Numbered from the stretch's first letter, positions 1 to 8,214 are shown. The stretch is DNA of 52,863 bases from Planctomycetota bacterium (GCA_016872795.1 VGYZ01000018.1:1-52863), one strand, 5' to 3'. Translations and numbers: made by a program. Notes: generated from the sequence alone by a model not told the origin.

Positions 1-461
1 GAGGCCGCCGCCTCGCCACCGCGCGCGCGCTCGGCCACGCGCTCGAGCGCCAGCACACCGCTCCCCGCGGCCAGCGCGCTGCCACCGAGTTCCAGCGCGA
101 GTTCGCCCGCGCCCATGTCCCCCAGCCGCGCGCGCAAGAGGAGCGCCGCCGCACCCGCGCTCGCCAGCGCTCCCAGCGCCGCCACCATCCAAGTCTGGCG
201 CAGCTGGAGCGAGACCAGCGCGCACAGGCCGCCGATCGCGCCGGTCCACCACAGCGCCTCGCTCGATGTGGCCGGCGGGAGCGACGGCCATTCGCCGAGG
301 CTGGCGGCGTGCCCTGCGAGGTACCCGAGCGCGACACCAAGCGCTCCGACGACGCCGAGCCGTCCTCGCCGCGCACCCCACAGGCACGCGCAACCAGCGC
401 ACAGCGCAGGCCCGAGCAGCAGGCCGAACCCCAGCGCCAGCGGGTGGGTCGAGAAGTCCAT
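1..461 (-). CDS. Truncated hydrophobic membrane protein, unrecognised
   Basis: The minus strand is open from an ATG at 461 to the left edge of the window, giving at least 153 residues with no stop, so the gene continues outside. The N-terminus (MDFSTHPLALGFGLLLGPAL) begins a run of hydrophobic segments at roughly residues 8-28, 36-52, 68-82 and 88-104, separated by short Arg-rich loops. This fits a polytopic inner-membrane protein. The remaining part is Ala/Leu/Glu-rich. I do not recognise the family. A 12-bp palindrome lies just upstream of the start, and the gene is divergent from the patatin gene at 692. Confidence 0.55.
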   Translation of the reverse strand, partial: MDFSTHPLALGFGLLLGPALCAGCACLWGARRGRLGVVGALGVALGYLAGHAASLGEWPSLPPATSSEALWWTGAIGGLCALVSLQLRQTWMVAALGALASAGAAALLLRARLGDMGAGELALELGGSALAAGSGVLALERVAERARGGEAAA

Positions 462-467
462 GAACGC

Positions 468-479
468 CCCCTATAGGGG
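468..479. promoter_or_regulatory. Perfect 12-bp palindrome CCCCTATAGGGG
   Basis: A perfect palindrome sits 7 bp upstream of the minus-strand ATG at 461, in the 230-bp divergent region shared with the patatin gene. Its TATA centre is unusual in this GC-rich sequence. It could be an operator or part of a promoter, but there is no second copy in the window to compare. Confidence 0.25.
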
Positions 480-691
480 CCGCGGCGCGTGCGCGATAGC
501 CCCCCTCAGCCCGGGTTCCTCGCGGCGAGACATCGCCACTGCAATCCGTGGATCCGCTTGGGCTTGGCCCCGCGAGAGCCGATGTTGCTCGCCATGTGCG
601 AGCCTATGCAAGGCAGCCAGCGACGCTCGAGGGACGCGGCACAGGGTTCCCCTGCGGGGCCGCGGCCGCTCGTTGGCGTGGAGCGAGCGCC

Positions 692-1861
692 ATGAACGGC
701 TCCAAGCTCGCGCTGGTGATGGGCGGAGGTGGCGCGCGCGCGGCGTATCAGGCGGGCGTGCTGCGCGCCATCGCGCGGCGCTTTCCCAACCTGCAGCTAC
801 CGATCCTCACCGGCGTCTCCGCGGGTGCCATCAACACCGCCTTCCTCGCCTCGCGCGAAGGCAGCTTCGGCGAGCGCGTCCTCGATCTGGAGGATCTCTG
901 GCGCGGCCTCTCGACCGAGCGCGTCCTCCGCAGCGACGCGCTGACATTGTTCAAGTCCGCCGCGCGCTGGATGCTGCGTCTGTCGACCGGCTCGAGCAGC
1001 CTCGCGCCGCATCCGCGCGCGCTGGTCGACACGCAGCCACTGCGAGAGCTCTTGACCGAGGCCCTGCGCGCCGATTCGCTCGCGCTTCCGGGCATCGCAC
1101 GCAACCTGCGCGCGGACTTGGAGGCCGTCGCGATCACGACCACCGACTACGCCAACGGAGCGTCGATCACGCACGTGCAATCGCGCGCGCCGTGCGGCTG
1201 GTCGCGCCCCTCTCGCGTCGGCGTGCGCGCGGAACTCAGCGTCGAGCACATCATGGCGAGCGCGGCGTTGCCGCTGTTCTTTCCAGCGGTTCAGCTCGGT
1301 GCGAGCTGGCACGGCGACGGCGGCGTCGGGCTCACCGCGCCGCTCGCTCCAGCGGTGCACCTCGGTGCGAACCGCATCCTCGCGATCTCGACTCGCTACG
1401 AGCGCTCGTCGCGCGACCCGCTGCCTCCACCGACGGGCTACCCACCGCCCGCGCAGGTGATCGGCCTGCTCATGAATGCGATCTTCCTCGACATGCTCGA
1501 TCAGGACGCGCTCAACCTCGAGCGCGTGAACGAGCTGATCGCGGCGCTGCCCGAGGATCGTCGCCGCGGCCTGCACCCCGTGCGCCTCTTGATGCTGCGC
1601 CCTTCGCGCAACATCGCCGCGCTCGCCGCCGCGCACGAGAGCCGCCTGCCGCAGCCCTACCGCTTCCTCATGCGCGGCACCGGCACGAAGGAAACGCGCA
1701 CGCCCGAGTCGCTCTCGATGGTGCTGTTCGAACGCCCCTACACGAGCGAGCTCGTCGCCATGGGCGAGGAAGACACCGAGAAGCGCATGGGCGAAATCGC
1801 GGCCTTCCTCGAGGGCGAGGACCGCTCGGCCCTGCAATTCACGGGTTTCTGGCGCGTGTGA
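692..1861 (+). CDS. Patatin-like phospholipase / acylhydrolase
   Basis: A 389-residue protein of the patatin family, serine lipid acyl hydrolases using a Ser-Asp dyad. The glycine-rich oxyanion motif GGGGAR is at residues 11-16, the nucleophile elbow GVSAG puts the catalytic serine at 43, and the DGG motif puts the aspartate at about 209. I chose the ATG at 692 because the first beta strand (KLALVMGGGG) follows at once, as is usual for the family. The longer frame from 548 adds an Arg/Ala-rich stretch without family character. There is no signal peptide, so a cytoplasmic enzyme is expected. Substrate is unknown. The next gene starts 50 bp downstream on the same strand. Confidence 0.85.
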   Translation: MNGSKLALVMGGGGARAAYQAGVLRAIARRFPNLQLPILTGVSAGAINTAFLASREGSFGERVLDLEDLWRGLSTERVLRSDALTLFKSAARWMLRLSTGSSSLAPHPRALVDTQPLRELLTEALRADSLALPGIARNLRADLEAVAITTTDYANGASITHVQSRAPCGWSRPSRVGVRAELSVEHIMASAALPLFFPAVQLGASWHGDGGVGLTAPLAPAVHLGANRILAISTRYERSSRDPLPPPTGYPPPAQVIGLLMNAIFLDMLDQDALNLERVNELIAALPEDRRRGLHPVRLLMLRPSRNIAALAAAHESRLPQPYRFLMRGTGTKETRTPESLSMVLFERPYTSELVAMGEEDTEKRMGEIAAFLEGEDRSALQFTGFWRV

Positions 1862-1910
1862 AGCGTCGGACGCTCAGGCAAGATGGGGTCCCTCACTCGC
1901 CCCGCGCCCC

Positions 1911-4900
1911 ATGCTCACGCTGCTTCTCCTCGCGGCCTCCACATCCGACCTGACCGAGCGCTTCGACAGCCCGCGCCACGCGCGCGTGACGCTGTGGGCG
2001 AGCTCGCCTGCGCTCTACAACCCGACCGCGATCGACATCGACGCGCGCGGACGCGTGTGGGTCGCGGAGGCGGTGAACTATCGCAAGTGGAACGGCCGCA
2101 ACCCCGGCTTCGCGGACGCAGCAGGCGATCGCATCGTGATCCTCGCGGACACGGACAACGACGGTGTCGCGGACAGCTCCAAGGTGTTCGCGCAGTCGGT
2201 GGACCTCGTCGCTCCGCTCGGCATCGCCGTGCTCGGCTCGCGCGTGATCGTGTCCTGCTCCCCCACCGCGTGGGTGTTTCACGACGACGATGGCGACGAC
2301 ATCGCCGACCGCCACGAGCCGTTGCTCGCCGGCTTCGGCGGCTTCGACCACGACCACGGCCTGCACTCCTTCGTCGGCGGTCCCGATGGCGCGTGGTGGT
2401 TCAATGTCGGCAACGCCGGTCCGCACCGCGTGCAAGACGCGCTCGGCCGCTGGCTGCGCTCCGGCTCGATCTACAACGACGGCGGTCCCGCGCTCGTCGA
2501 CAATCGCCCCGCACTCGCCTCCGACGACGGCCGCGTGTGGACCGGTGGACTCGCGCTGCGCGTGCAGCCGGACGGCTCGCGGCTCGAAGTGCGCGCGCAC
2601 AACTTCCGCAACAACTACGAGCTCGCCCTCGACTCGTTCGGCAACATCTTCCAGACCGACAACGACGACGGCCCGCCCGCCTCGCGCACGCTGTGGTGCC
2701 TCGAAGGTGGCGACCACGGCTTCTTCTCTCCCGACGGCTCGCGCCTGTGGAGCGCCGACCAGCGCCCAGGGCAGGACACGCTCTCCGCGCACTGGCACGC
2801 CGACGATCCCGGCGTCGCGCCCAGCGGCTGCGTCCACGGCCACGGCGGGCCCACGGGGCTCGTCGTCTACGAAGGCTCGCAGTTGAGGCAATTCGAGGGC
2901 TGGATCCTCGACGCGGATGCGGGCGCGGGCGCCGTGTACGCGCACAAGCCCGTCCAGCGCGGTGCGGGCATCGCGCTCGAACACGGGCTGTTCCTGCGAC
3001 CGAAGGAGGGCGACAGCGACGCGCAACACTTCCGCCCGAGCGATGTCGCCGTCGGCCTCGACGGTTCCGTGTATGTCGCGGACTGGTTCGATCCGCTCGT
3101 CGGCGGACATGCCATGGCGGACACGCAGGGCTACGGCCGCATCCTGCGCGTCGCGAGCCAGTCGTCGCGCAACATCAACCCGCGCATGAGCTTCGAGCGC
3201 GTCGAGTCGTGCCTCGCGGCGCTGCTCAACCCAGCGGTGAATGTCCGCTGGCAGGCCTTCGAGGCCCTCGATGCGCTCGGCGCTGCCGCGCAGTCGCGAC
3301 TGGAGCAAGTGGCAACGGCGCCGCAGCCGCGCCTCGCGGCGCGCGCGCTCTGGCTGCTCGCGCGCCGCGGCGATTCCGGCCGCGGCGTCGTGCGCGAGTA
3401 CCTCGGACATCCCAACGCCGATCTGCGCGTCACCGCCTTCCGCGCGCTGCGAGCCGTCGGCGCCGACATCACGGAGATCGCGAAGTTCGTCGTGAAGGAC
3501 GATTCGCTCGCGCTGAAGCGCGAGCTCGCGATCGCGTTGCGCGATGTCGACGCGGCGCGAGCGGTACCGCTCTTGGCGGCGCTGTGCGAGCCGTGGCCCG
3601 CCAACGACCGCGCGTTCGTCGAAGCCATCGGCATCGGAGCGCAAGGGCGCGAGGAAGCGCTCTACGCGGCGATCGCCGCGCGGGACTCGGAGCGCGAAGA
3701 CGGGCAACTCTCGGAACGCCGCAGTGCGCTCGCGTGGCGCCTGCATCCCGACAGCGCGCTCGAGGACCTGCGCCGCGAGGCGCTCGAGTCGAGGAGCGCG
3801 GAGCGCCGCGCGCGCGCGCTCGACGGACTCGCCTTCTCCAAGTCGCGCGAGGCGGCGGACGCGATGTTGCAGCTCGCGCTCGCAGGGCCGCTCGACCTGC
3901 GCCCGATGGCGGCCTGGTGGGTGCGCCAGCGCGACAGCAACGACTGGCGCGGCTTCGGTCTCGCGCGCGAGCTCGGCGACTTCCACCGCGACGCTGCGCG
4001 CAAGGCGTGGTCGAGCGGCGTGCTGCGCGAGAGCCGCCTCGTCGAGATCGATGTCGACCTCGTCGGCGCGCGGCATGTGCTGCTCGCCGTCACTCCGGCG
4101 GGAGACGGCATCTCCTACGACTGGGCGGACTGGATCGGCGCGCGCTTCCTCGGCCCCTCGGGCGAGATCTCGCTCGCGAGCCTGCCGTGGGTGCGCGCCT
4201 CGAGCGGCTTCGGCTCGACCTACATGGGCAAGAGCTGCGAAGGCGGTCCGCTCGTCGTCGACGGCACGACCTACACCGATGGCTTCGGCACCCACGCGGC
4301 GAGCGAGATCGTGTTCCGCATCCCCGACGGCATGCAGCGGCTCGTCGCGCGCTGCTCGCCCGACGACAACGGCCCACGGCGCGCGGGCTCGACCACGAGC
4401 GTCGAGTTCGAGGTCTGGCTCGACAGCGCACCGGACTCGAGCGGGCTCGCGAAGGCACGGGGGGTCGTGCTCGACGCGTCCGCGTCGACCGCGGATCGTC
4501 TCGCCGCCGCGCTCGAGTTGCTCGCGACGCCGCAGGGCGCGCAGGTGTTGCTGCATCTCGCGGCGACCGCGCGCTTGAGCGAGGAGCTCGTCGCTGCGCT
4601 ACGCGGGCCGCTCGTGTCGCACGCCGATCCCGCGGTGCGCGCACTCGCCGCGGCGCAGTGGCCTGCGGCGACGACGAACGCGCCCTCGCGCACGGAAGTG
4701 CTCGCGCTCGAGGGCGACCGTCGGCGCGGAGCGCTGGTGTTCTTCGGAGAGCGCGCGGCGTGCTCGCGCTGCCACGCGCTGCGCGGACGCGGCGCGGATG
4801 TCGGCCCAGAGCTGTCGGGCATCGGCTCGAAGTACTCACGCGAGCAGTTGCTCGAGGAGCTCCTCGCTCCGAGCCGCGCGCTCGCGCTCGGCTACCAGAC

Positions 4901-5729
4901 ATGGACGATCGAGACGCGCGACGGGCTCGTGCACACCGGCTTCCTGCAGGCGGGCAGTCCGCTCGCGCCCGGAACCGGCGTGGTCGTGCTGAAGGACACC
5001 GATGGCCACCGCGTTGCGCTCGAGGAGAGCGAGATCGAATCGTCGCGCAGGCACGAGACGAGCGTGATGCCCGACGGCGTGCTGCTCGCTCTCACGGCGC
5101 AGGACCAAGCGGACTTGCTGGCGTTCCTGCGGCACGATCCGTCGCGTCCGCGCACGAGCGGCGCGCGACGCAAGCTCTTCAACGGCGTCGATCTCGATGG
5201 CTGGGAGCACTACCTCTCCGCGCCCACTCGGCGCGAGGATGTGTGGAGCGTGCGCGACGGCGTCCTGCGCTGCGAAGGCTCGCCCTTCGGCTACCTGCAG
5301 ACGCGCGAGACATTCACCGACTTCGTGCTGGAACTCGAGTGGCGGTGGGCACCCGACGGCACGCCGGGCAACTCGGGCGTGCTCCTGCGCAAGACTGGCC
5401 CCGACCAGATCTGGCCGCGCAGCCTCGAAGCGCAGCTCATGCACCGCAACGCCGGCGACTTCTGGATCATCGGCGGATTCCCGGTCGCGACCGACATGGC
5501 GCGCACCAGCGGCGATCACTGCGTGCGCCTCGCGCCGACGAACGAGCGGCCGGTCGGAGAGTGGAACCGCTACCACATCACGGCGCGCGAGGGCGAAGTC
5601 ACGCTCGAGGTGAACGGCGAGCTGCAGAACCGCGCGCAGTGGGCCGACGAGGTCGCGGGCACCATCTGCCTGCAGTCCGAGGGTGGCGTGATCGAGTTTC
5701 GCGAGGTGGCGCTCACGCCACTGGAGTAG
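1911..5729 (+). CDS. Giant PVC-type dehydrogenase / HEAT / NPCBM / haem protein fused to 3-keto-disaccharide hydrolase-like domain
   Basis: A 1272-residue exported protein with a short hydrophobic N-terminus. Residues about 20-420 form a six-bladed-propeller-like region (PTAIDIDARGRVWVAEAVN) typical of the planctomycete membrane-bound dehydrogenase family (TIGR02604 type). HEAT-like repeats follow at about 425-700, then an NPCBM-type carbohydrate-binding domain at about 712-820. A haem-binding domain (TIGR02603 type) carries one CSRCH site at 951-955. The C-terminus (about 1085-1271, RKLFNGVDLDGWEHY, then GNSGVLLR) matches the DUF1080 / 3-keto-disaccharide hydrolase family. Together this suggests periplasmic oxidation and cleavage of sugars, with electrons passed through the haem. 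The function is inferred from domain families. Fusion of all five parts in one chain is notable. Confidence 0.88.
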   Translation: MLTLLLLAASTSDLTERFDSPRHARVTLWASSPALYNPTAIDIDARGRVWVAEAVNYRKWNGRNPGFADAAGDRIVILADTDNDGVADSSKVFAQSVDLVAPLGIAVLGSRVIVSCSPTAWVFHDDDGDDIADRHEPLLAGFGGFDHDHGLHSFVGGPDGAWWFNVGNAGPHRVQDALGRWLRSGSIYNDGGPALVDNRPALASDDGRVWTGGLALRVQPDGSRLEVRAHNFRNNYELALDSFGNIFQTDNDDGPPASRTLWCLEGGDHGFFSPDGSRLWSADQRPGQDTLSAHWHADDPGVAPSGCVHGHGGPTGLVVYEGSQLRQFEGWILDADAGAGAVYAHKPVQRGAGIALEHGLFLRPKEGDSDAQHFRPSDVAVGLDGSVYVADWFDPLVGGHAMADTQGYGRILRVASQSSRNINPRMSFERVESCLAALLNPAVNVRWQAFEALDALGAAAQSRLEQVATAPQPRLAARALWLLARRGDSGRGVVREYLGHPNADLRVTAFRALRAVGADITEIAKFVVKDDSLALKRELAIALRDVDAARAVPLLAALCEPWPANDRAFVEAIGIGAQGREEALYAAIAARDSEREDGQLSERRSALAWRLHPDSALEDLRREALESRSAERRARALDGLAFSKSREAADAMLQLALAGPLDLRPMAAWWVRQRDSNDWRGFGLARELGDFHRDAARKAWSSGVLRESRLVEIDVDLVGARHVLLAVTPAGDGISYDWADWIGARFLGPSGEISLASLPWVRASSGFGSTYMGKSCEGGPLVVDGTTYTDGFGTHAASEIVFRIPDGMQRLVARCSPDDNGPRRAGSTTSVEFEVWLDSAPDSSGLAKARGVVLDASASTADRLAAALELLATPQGAQVLLHLAATARLSEELVAALRGPLVSHADPAVRALAAAQWPAATTNAPSRTEVLALEGDRRRGALVFFGERAACSRCHALRGRGADVGPELSGIGSKYSREQLLEELLAPSRALALGYQTWTIETRDGLVHTGFLQAGSPLAPGTGVVVLKDTDGHRVALEESEIESSRRHETSVMPDGVLLALTAQDQADLLAFLRHDPSRPRTSGARRKLFNGVDLDGWEHYLSAPTRREDVWSVRDGVLRCEGSPFGYLQTRETFTDFVLELEWRWAPDGTPGNSGVLLRKTGPDQIWPRSLEAQLMHRNAGDFWIIGGFPVATDMARTSGDHCVRLAPTNERPVGEWNRYHITAREGEVTLEVNGELQNRAQWADEVAGTICLQSEGGVIEFREVALTPLE

Positions 5730-5757
5730 CCGCGGCGCGCGCTAGACTGCGCGCACC

Positions 5758-6270
5758 ATGAAGCAGCACAAGAAGAAGCAGAAGAAGGGCGGCGACAAGC
5801 TCGCCAAGAAGGCGGCCAAGGTGCTCGCGGAGGGCGCGGCGCCCAAGCAGGTCGCGGACCATCACGATGCGGAGCTCGTGCTCAAGCTCTACGACCTACG
5901 GCGCGAAGGCGTGATGCGCGCCTCGCGCGACGCGATCGGGAAGTTCTTCCCGAAGAGCTACGAGGAACTCGCCGCCCTCACCAAGCCCGAGCACCCGCAC
6001 AACGCGGCTTGGCGGCAGGTCTCGAGCTACTTCGAGATGGCCTACAGCTTCGCCCGGCACGGCGTGATGCACCCCGACTTCCTCGCCGAGAACTCCGGCG
6101 AAGGCCTGTACCTGTTCGCCAAGGTCGAGCCCCACCTCGCGCGCCTGCGCGCCGAGACCTCGCCCTATGCCTTCGCCAACGCCGAGTGGCTGGTTGAGCA
6201 CTCCCCCGCCGCGGCCCTGCGGATGGAGGTCTTCCGCCGCCGCATCGCCAAGGTCCTCTCGGGCGGCTAG
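5758..6270 (+). CDS. Conserved-looking hypothetical protein, Lys-rich N-terminus
   Basis: A 170-residue protein starting 28 bp after the giant dehydrogenase. The first 25 residues are almost all Lys/Gln/Gly, followed by a soluble, mostly helical domain (HHDAELVLKLYDLRREGVMR at 37-56). There are no membrane segments, signal peptide or recognisable catalytic motif. The amino-acid composition is normal in this frame and Arg-skewed in the others, which supports coding. The Lys-rich tail could bind nucleic acid or ribosomes, but that is speculation. I do not recognise the family. Confidence 0.72.
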   Translation: MKQHKKKQKKGGDKLAKKAAKVLAEGAAPKQVADHHDAELVLKLYDLRREGVMRASRDAIGKFFPKSYEELAALTKPEHPHNAAWRQVSSYFEMAYSFARHGVMHPDFLAENSGEGLYLFAKVEPHLARLRAETSPYAFANAEWLVEHSPAAALRMEVFRRRIAKVLSGG

Positions 6271-6630
6271 CGGACCGGTCCGCGGTGCGTTCCGATCAAG
6301 AAAACGCCTGCGCGCGAAGAATTCTTGCCCTTCTCGGCCGCTCCGGAGGCCCTCCGGCAGGCCCAGCGGAGCAGGCCTAAGTCTCGGCCGCGCATGACTT
6401 TGCGAACTCCTCGCTGGGCCGAAATGTGCGTGCCGTAGCAGTTGCCTACGCACGCCGAGCCCCCCCGAATTCGACCCGATCCGGTAGTCTTCAGCGAGAG
6501 TTAGCTGCGGCGCGAGTTCAGGCGAACCCCGCGTCCTGTGCTACCGTCGAACCACCCACCTCTCTCTCCCGTCCCTCCGGAACGCGACCTCACCCTCGCG
6601 ACCCGTCTAACGGACTCACGCCCCAAACTC
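6271..6630. other. 360-bp intergenic region upstream of the secreted LTD protein
   Basis: No coding frame with good composition. The last 90 bp before the ATG at 6631 are C-rich and pyrimidine-rich (CCACCTCTCTCTCCCGTCCC) with no Shine-Dalgarno sequence, so translation may start from a weak site. I see no terminator with a T tract and no RNA gene. Confidence 0.4.
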
Positions 6631-7818
6631 ATGAAGAACTTTCTCAGGACCTCCCTCGCCGCGGCCGCCGCGCTGGTCGCCACGCAGGCCGGCGCGTTCG
6701 CCCAGCAGATCTACCTGAACGAGCTGTACATCTCCCACTCGGGCACCGACCTCTACGAGTTCATCGAGCTCAAGACCACCCCCGGTCGCTCGCTCGACAA
6801 CATCGTCGTGCTGGTGGTCGAAGGCGACTGGTCGGCTTCGGGCAACGAAGGCACCCTCGACCGCGTGTGGGACCTCACGGGCTACACCGTTCCGGCGAGC
6901 GGCCTGTTCGTGCTCGGCAGCTCGGGCCTGCAGAACTCGGTCGCCGCGCCGTTCACGGCCGACTTCAACTTCGGCACCCAGGACCGCCTCGAGAACGGCT
7001 CGGACACGTTCTATGTCGTCGACGCCGGTTCCTCGGCCAATGTCGCGGCGCTGAACGCCAAGCTCAACCAAGATGTCGACCCGGACAACGACGGCATCAC
7101 GGACATCCCGACCCTCTCGACGATCCTCGATCACTGCGCGGTGGTCGATGGCGGCATCAACCAGGTCGCCCCGAACTTCCCCGACCGCATCTACGACGGC
7201 GCGATCCAACTCGGACCCGAAGGCGTCGGCACGACGGCCTTCCTCCCGGGCGGCGTCTTCCGCGGCATCGGCGCTCCCGCCCCCTGGTGCGCTGACTTCC
7301 TCGACTTCAACGAGGCCGCCAACGCCCTCGAGCCCCGCACCCCGGGCGCGCAGAACTCGGTCTGCCCGAGCGCAGTGCAGATCGTCAACTACTGCACCTC
7401 GGGCACGACGACCAACGGCTGCAATGCCGTGATGGGCTACACCGGCCTCCCGAGCCTCGCGCTCGGCGCCGGCGGCTTCACCGTCAACTGCACCAGCATC
7501 GAAGGTGCCAAGACCGGGCTGATCTTCTACAGCATCTCCGGCCGACTCGACCTCCAGTGGGGCGCCAGCTCGGCCTTCCTGTGCGTGAAGTCCCCGCAGC
7601 AGCGCACCGCCACGGTCGGCACCGGCGGCATCGCCGGCGCCTGCGACGGCTCGATCTCGCTCGACTTCTTCAACTACACCAGCACCATCAACCCCATCGC
7701 GCTCGGCACCCCGTTCGCGGCGGGCAATCAGGCTTGGTTCCAGTGCTGGTTCCGAGATCCGCCGTCGCCGAAGACGACGATGCTCTCGGACGGTTTGGAA
7801 GTCACCTTCATTCCGTGA
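6631..7818 (+). CDS. Secreted lamin-tail-domain-like protein with the recurrent WFRDP C-terminal domain
   Basis: A 395-residue exported protein. The ATG at 6631 opens a clear Sec signal peptide (MKNFLRTSLAAAAALVATQA, cleavage near AFA-QQ). Residues about 25-140 (IYLNELYISHSGTDLYEFIE, then LFVLGSSG) look like a lamin-tail domain, common in bacterial extracellular proteins. The C-terminal part from about 253 has YCTSGTTTNGC, GLIFYS, FLCVK, QRT and GACDG, and ends WFRDPPSPKTTMLSDGLEV. The protein at 31100 shares this module. Paired cysteines suggest disulfides outside the cytoplasm. The last 22 codons and stop are duplicated downstream at 7974. The frame could start at 6538, but no signal peptide would then be at the N-terminus. 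Confidence 0.8.
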   Translation: MKNFLRTSLAAAAALVATQAGAFAQQIYLNELYISHSGTDLYEFIELKTTPGRSLDNIVVLVVEGDWSASGNEGTLDRVWDLTGYTVPASGLFVLGSSGLQNSVAAPFTADFNFGTQDRLENGSDTFYVVDAGSSANVAALNAKLNQDVDPDNDGITDIPTLSTILDHCAVVDGGINQVAPNFPDRIYDGAIQLGPEGVGTTAFLPGGVFRGIGAPAPWCADFLDFNEAANALEPRTPGAQNSVCPSAVQIVNYCTSGTTTNGCNAVMGYTGLPSLALGAGGFTVNCTSIEGAKTGLIFYSISGRLDLQWGASSAFLCVKSPQQRTATVGTGGIAGACDGSISLDFFNYTSTINPIALGTPFAAGNQAWFQCWFRDPPSPKTTMLSDGLEVTFIP

Positions 7819-7837
7819 GCCCGAGGCCCTAGCGGTT
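7750..7837 (+). repeat. 3'-tail repeat, locus 1, genic copy (88 bp)
   Basis: Starts exactly at the TTC codon of the WFRDPP motif and runs through the stop codon into the 3' UTR. It is identical over 88 bp to 7974-8061, offset 224 bp. Just past the repeat, GGTTC-TCA-GAACC forms a small hairpin. Confidence 0.97.
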
Positions 7838-7891
7838 CTCAGAACCAGCTCAGCCGCGCCGCGCGTCAGCGCGCGGCTTGGGGGCCTTCCT

Positions 7892-7925
7892 CTCAGGAGA
7901 CGCCAAGGCGTCTCCTGAGCTTTTT
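7892..7925 (+). terminator. Intrinsic terminator of the LTD-protein gene
   Basis: A 13-bp stem CTCAGGAGACGCC / GGCGTCTCCTGAG around AA, then C and TTTTT. This is a textbook intrinsic terminator about 75 bp after the stop. The same hairpin occurs at 33523. Confidence 0.88.
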
Positions 7926-7962
7926 CAGGTCGCCGGAGAAACAAGGCAGCGACCAGAAAAAG
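7920..7962. repeat. 14-bp inverted repeat with 15-bp spacer, locus 1
   Basis: Arms CTTTTTCAGGTCGC (7920-7933) and GCGACCAGAAAAAG (7949-7962) pair at 13 of 14 positions, with an A·A mismatch at 7927/7955. The spacer is identical to that of locus 2. The left arm reuses the terminator's T tract. The pair T7930:A7952 is C:G at locus 2, a compensatory change. Confidence 0.93.
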
Positions 7963-7973
7963 ACGGACTTACC

Positions 7974-8061
7974 TTCCGAGATCCGCCGTCGCCGAAGACG
8001 ACGATGCTCTCGGACGGTTTGGAAGTCACCTTCATTCCGTGAGCCCGAGGCCCTAGCGGTT
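7974..8061 (+). repeat. 3'-tail repeat, locus 1, downstream copy (88 bp)
   Basis: Exact duplicate of 7750-7837, including stop codon and first UTR bases. It has no start codon or Shine-Dalgarno of its own, so it looks non-coding. It is followed by GGTT-ATCGC-AACC and its own terminator at 8102. Similarity to the first copy's flank continues imperfectly (AACCAGC, CGCGCCGCG). Confidence 0.97.
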
Positions 8062-8101
8062 ATCGCAACCAGCAGAGGCGCGCCGCGCTCGTGGTGCTTC
8101 T

Positions 8102-8132
8102 CGGGAGACGCTTCGGCGTCTCCCGTTTTTTT
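8102..8132 (+). terminator. Second intrinsic terminator, locus 1
   Basis: Stem CGGGAGACGC / GCGTCTCCCG with a TTCG tetraloop, then seven T residues. Its stem resembles the first terminator (GAGACGC/GCGTCTC), so tail plus terminator look like one duplicated unit that has since diverged outside the tail. Confidence 0.9.
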
Positions 8133-8214
8133 GGGGGCCCCTCAGGAAGCGGAACTGGAGCCTCGAGGTGAGTCGTGCCGCGCTTCGCTCGACGCGCGGA
8201 GGGCGGCGGAGGAG

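Larger units (their letters stand above)
7850..7973 (+). repeat. Inter-tail cassette, locus 1
   Basis: About 124 bp lying between the two tail copies and near-identical to 33483-33604. In order: hairpin AGCCGCGC/GCGCGGCT (7852-7859 with 7871-7878); a terminator hairpin (7892-7919); a 14-bp inverted repeat (7920-7962); and the linker ACGGACTTACC leading straight into the second tail. Against locus 2 I count a short indel in the loop of the first hairpin and three or four substitutions elsewhere. Confidence 0.93.

Noticed and set aside
1893..4556. Long minus-strand open frame (887 codons) opposite the dehydrogenase gene, and similar long frames opposite ligA, hrpB and the 49-52 kb genes
   Set aside because: In GC-rich coding DNA antisense frames stay open by codon bias. 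These translations are Arg/Ala/Val-rich, have no domains, and the plus-strand proteins have full family matches.
7750..8061. Diversity-generating retroelement with template repeat at 7974
   Set aside because: The geometry fits, but the copies are identical, including all adenines, there is no reverse transcriptase or accessory gene in the window, and the tail is not rich in AAY codons. Kept only as an analogy.
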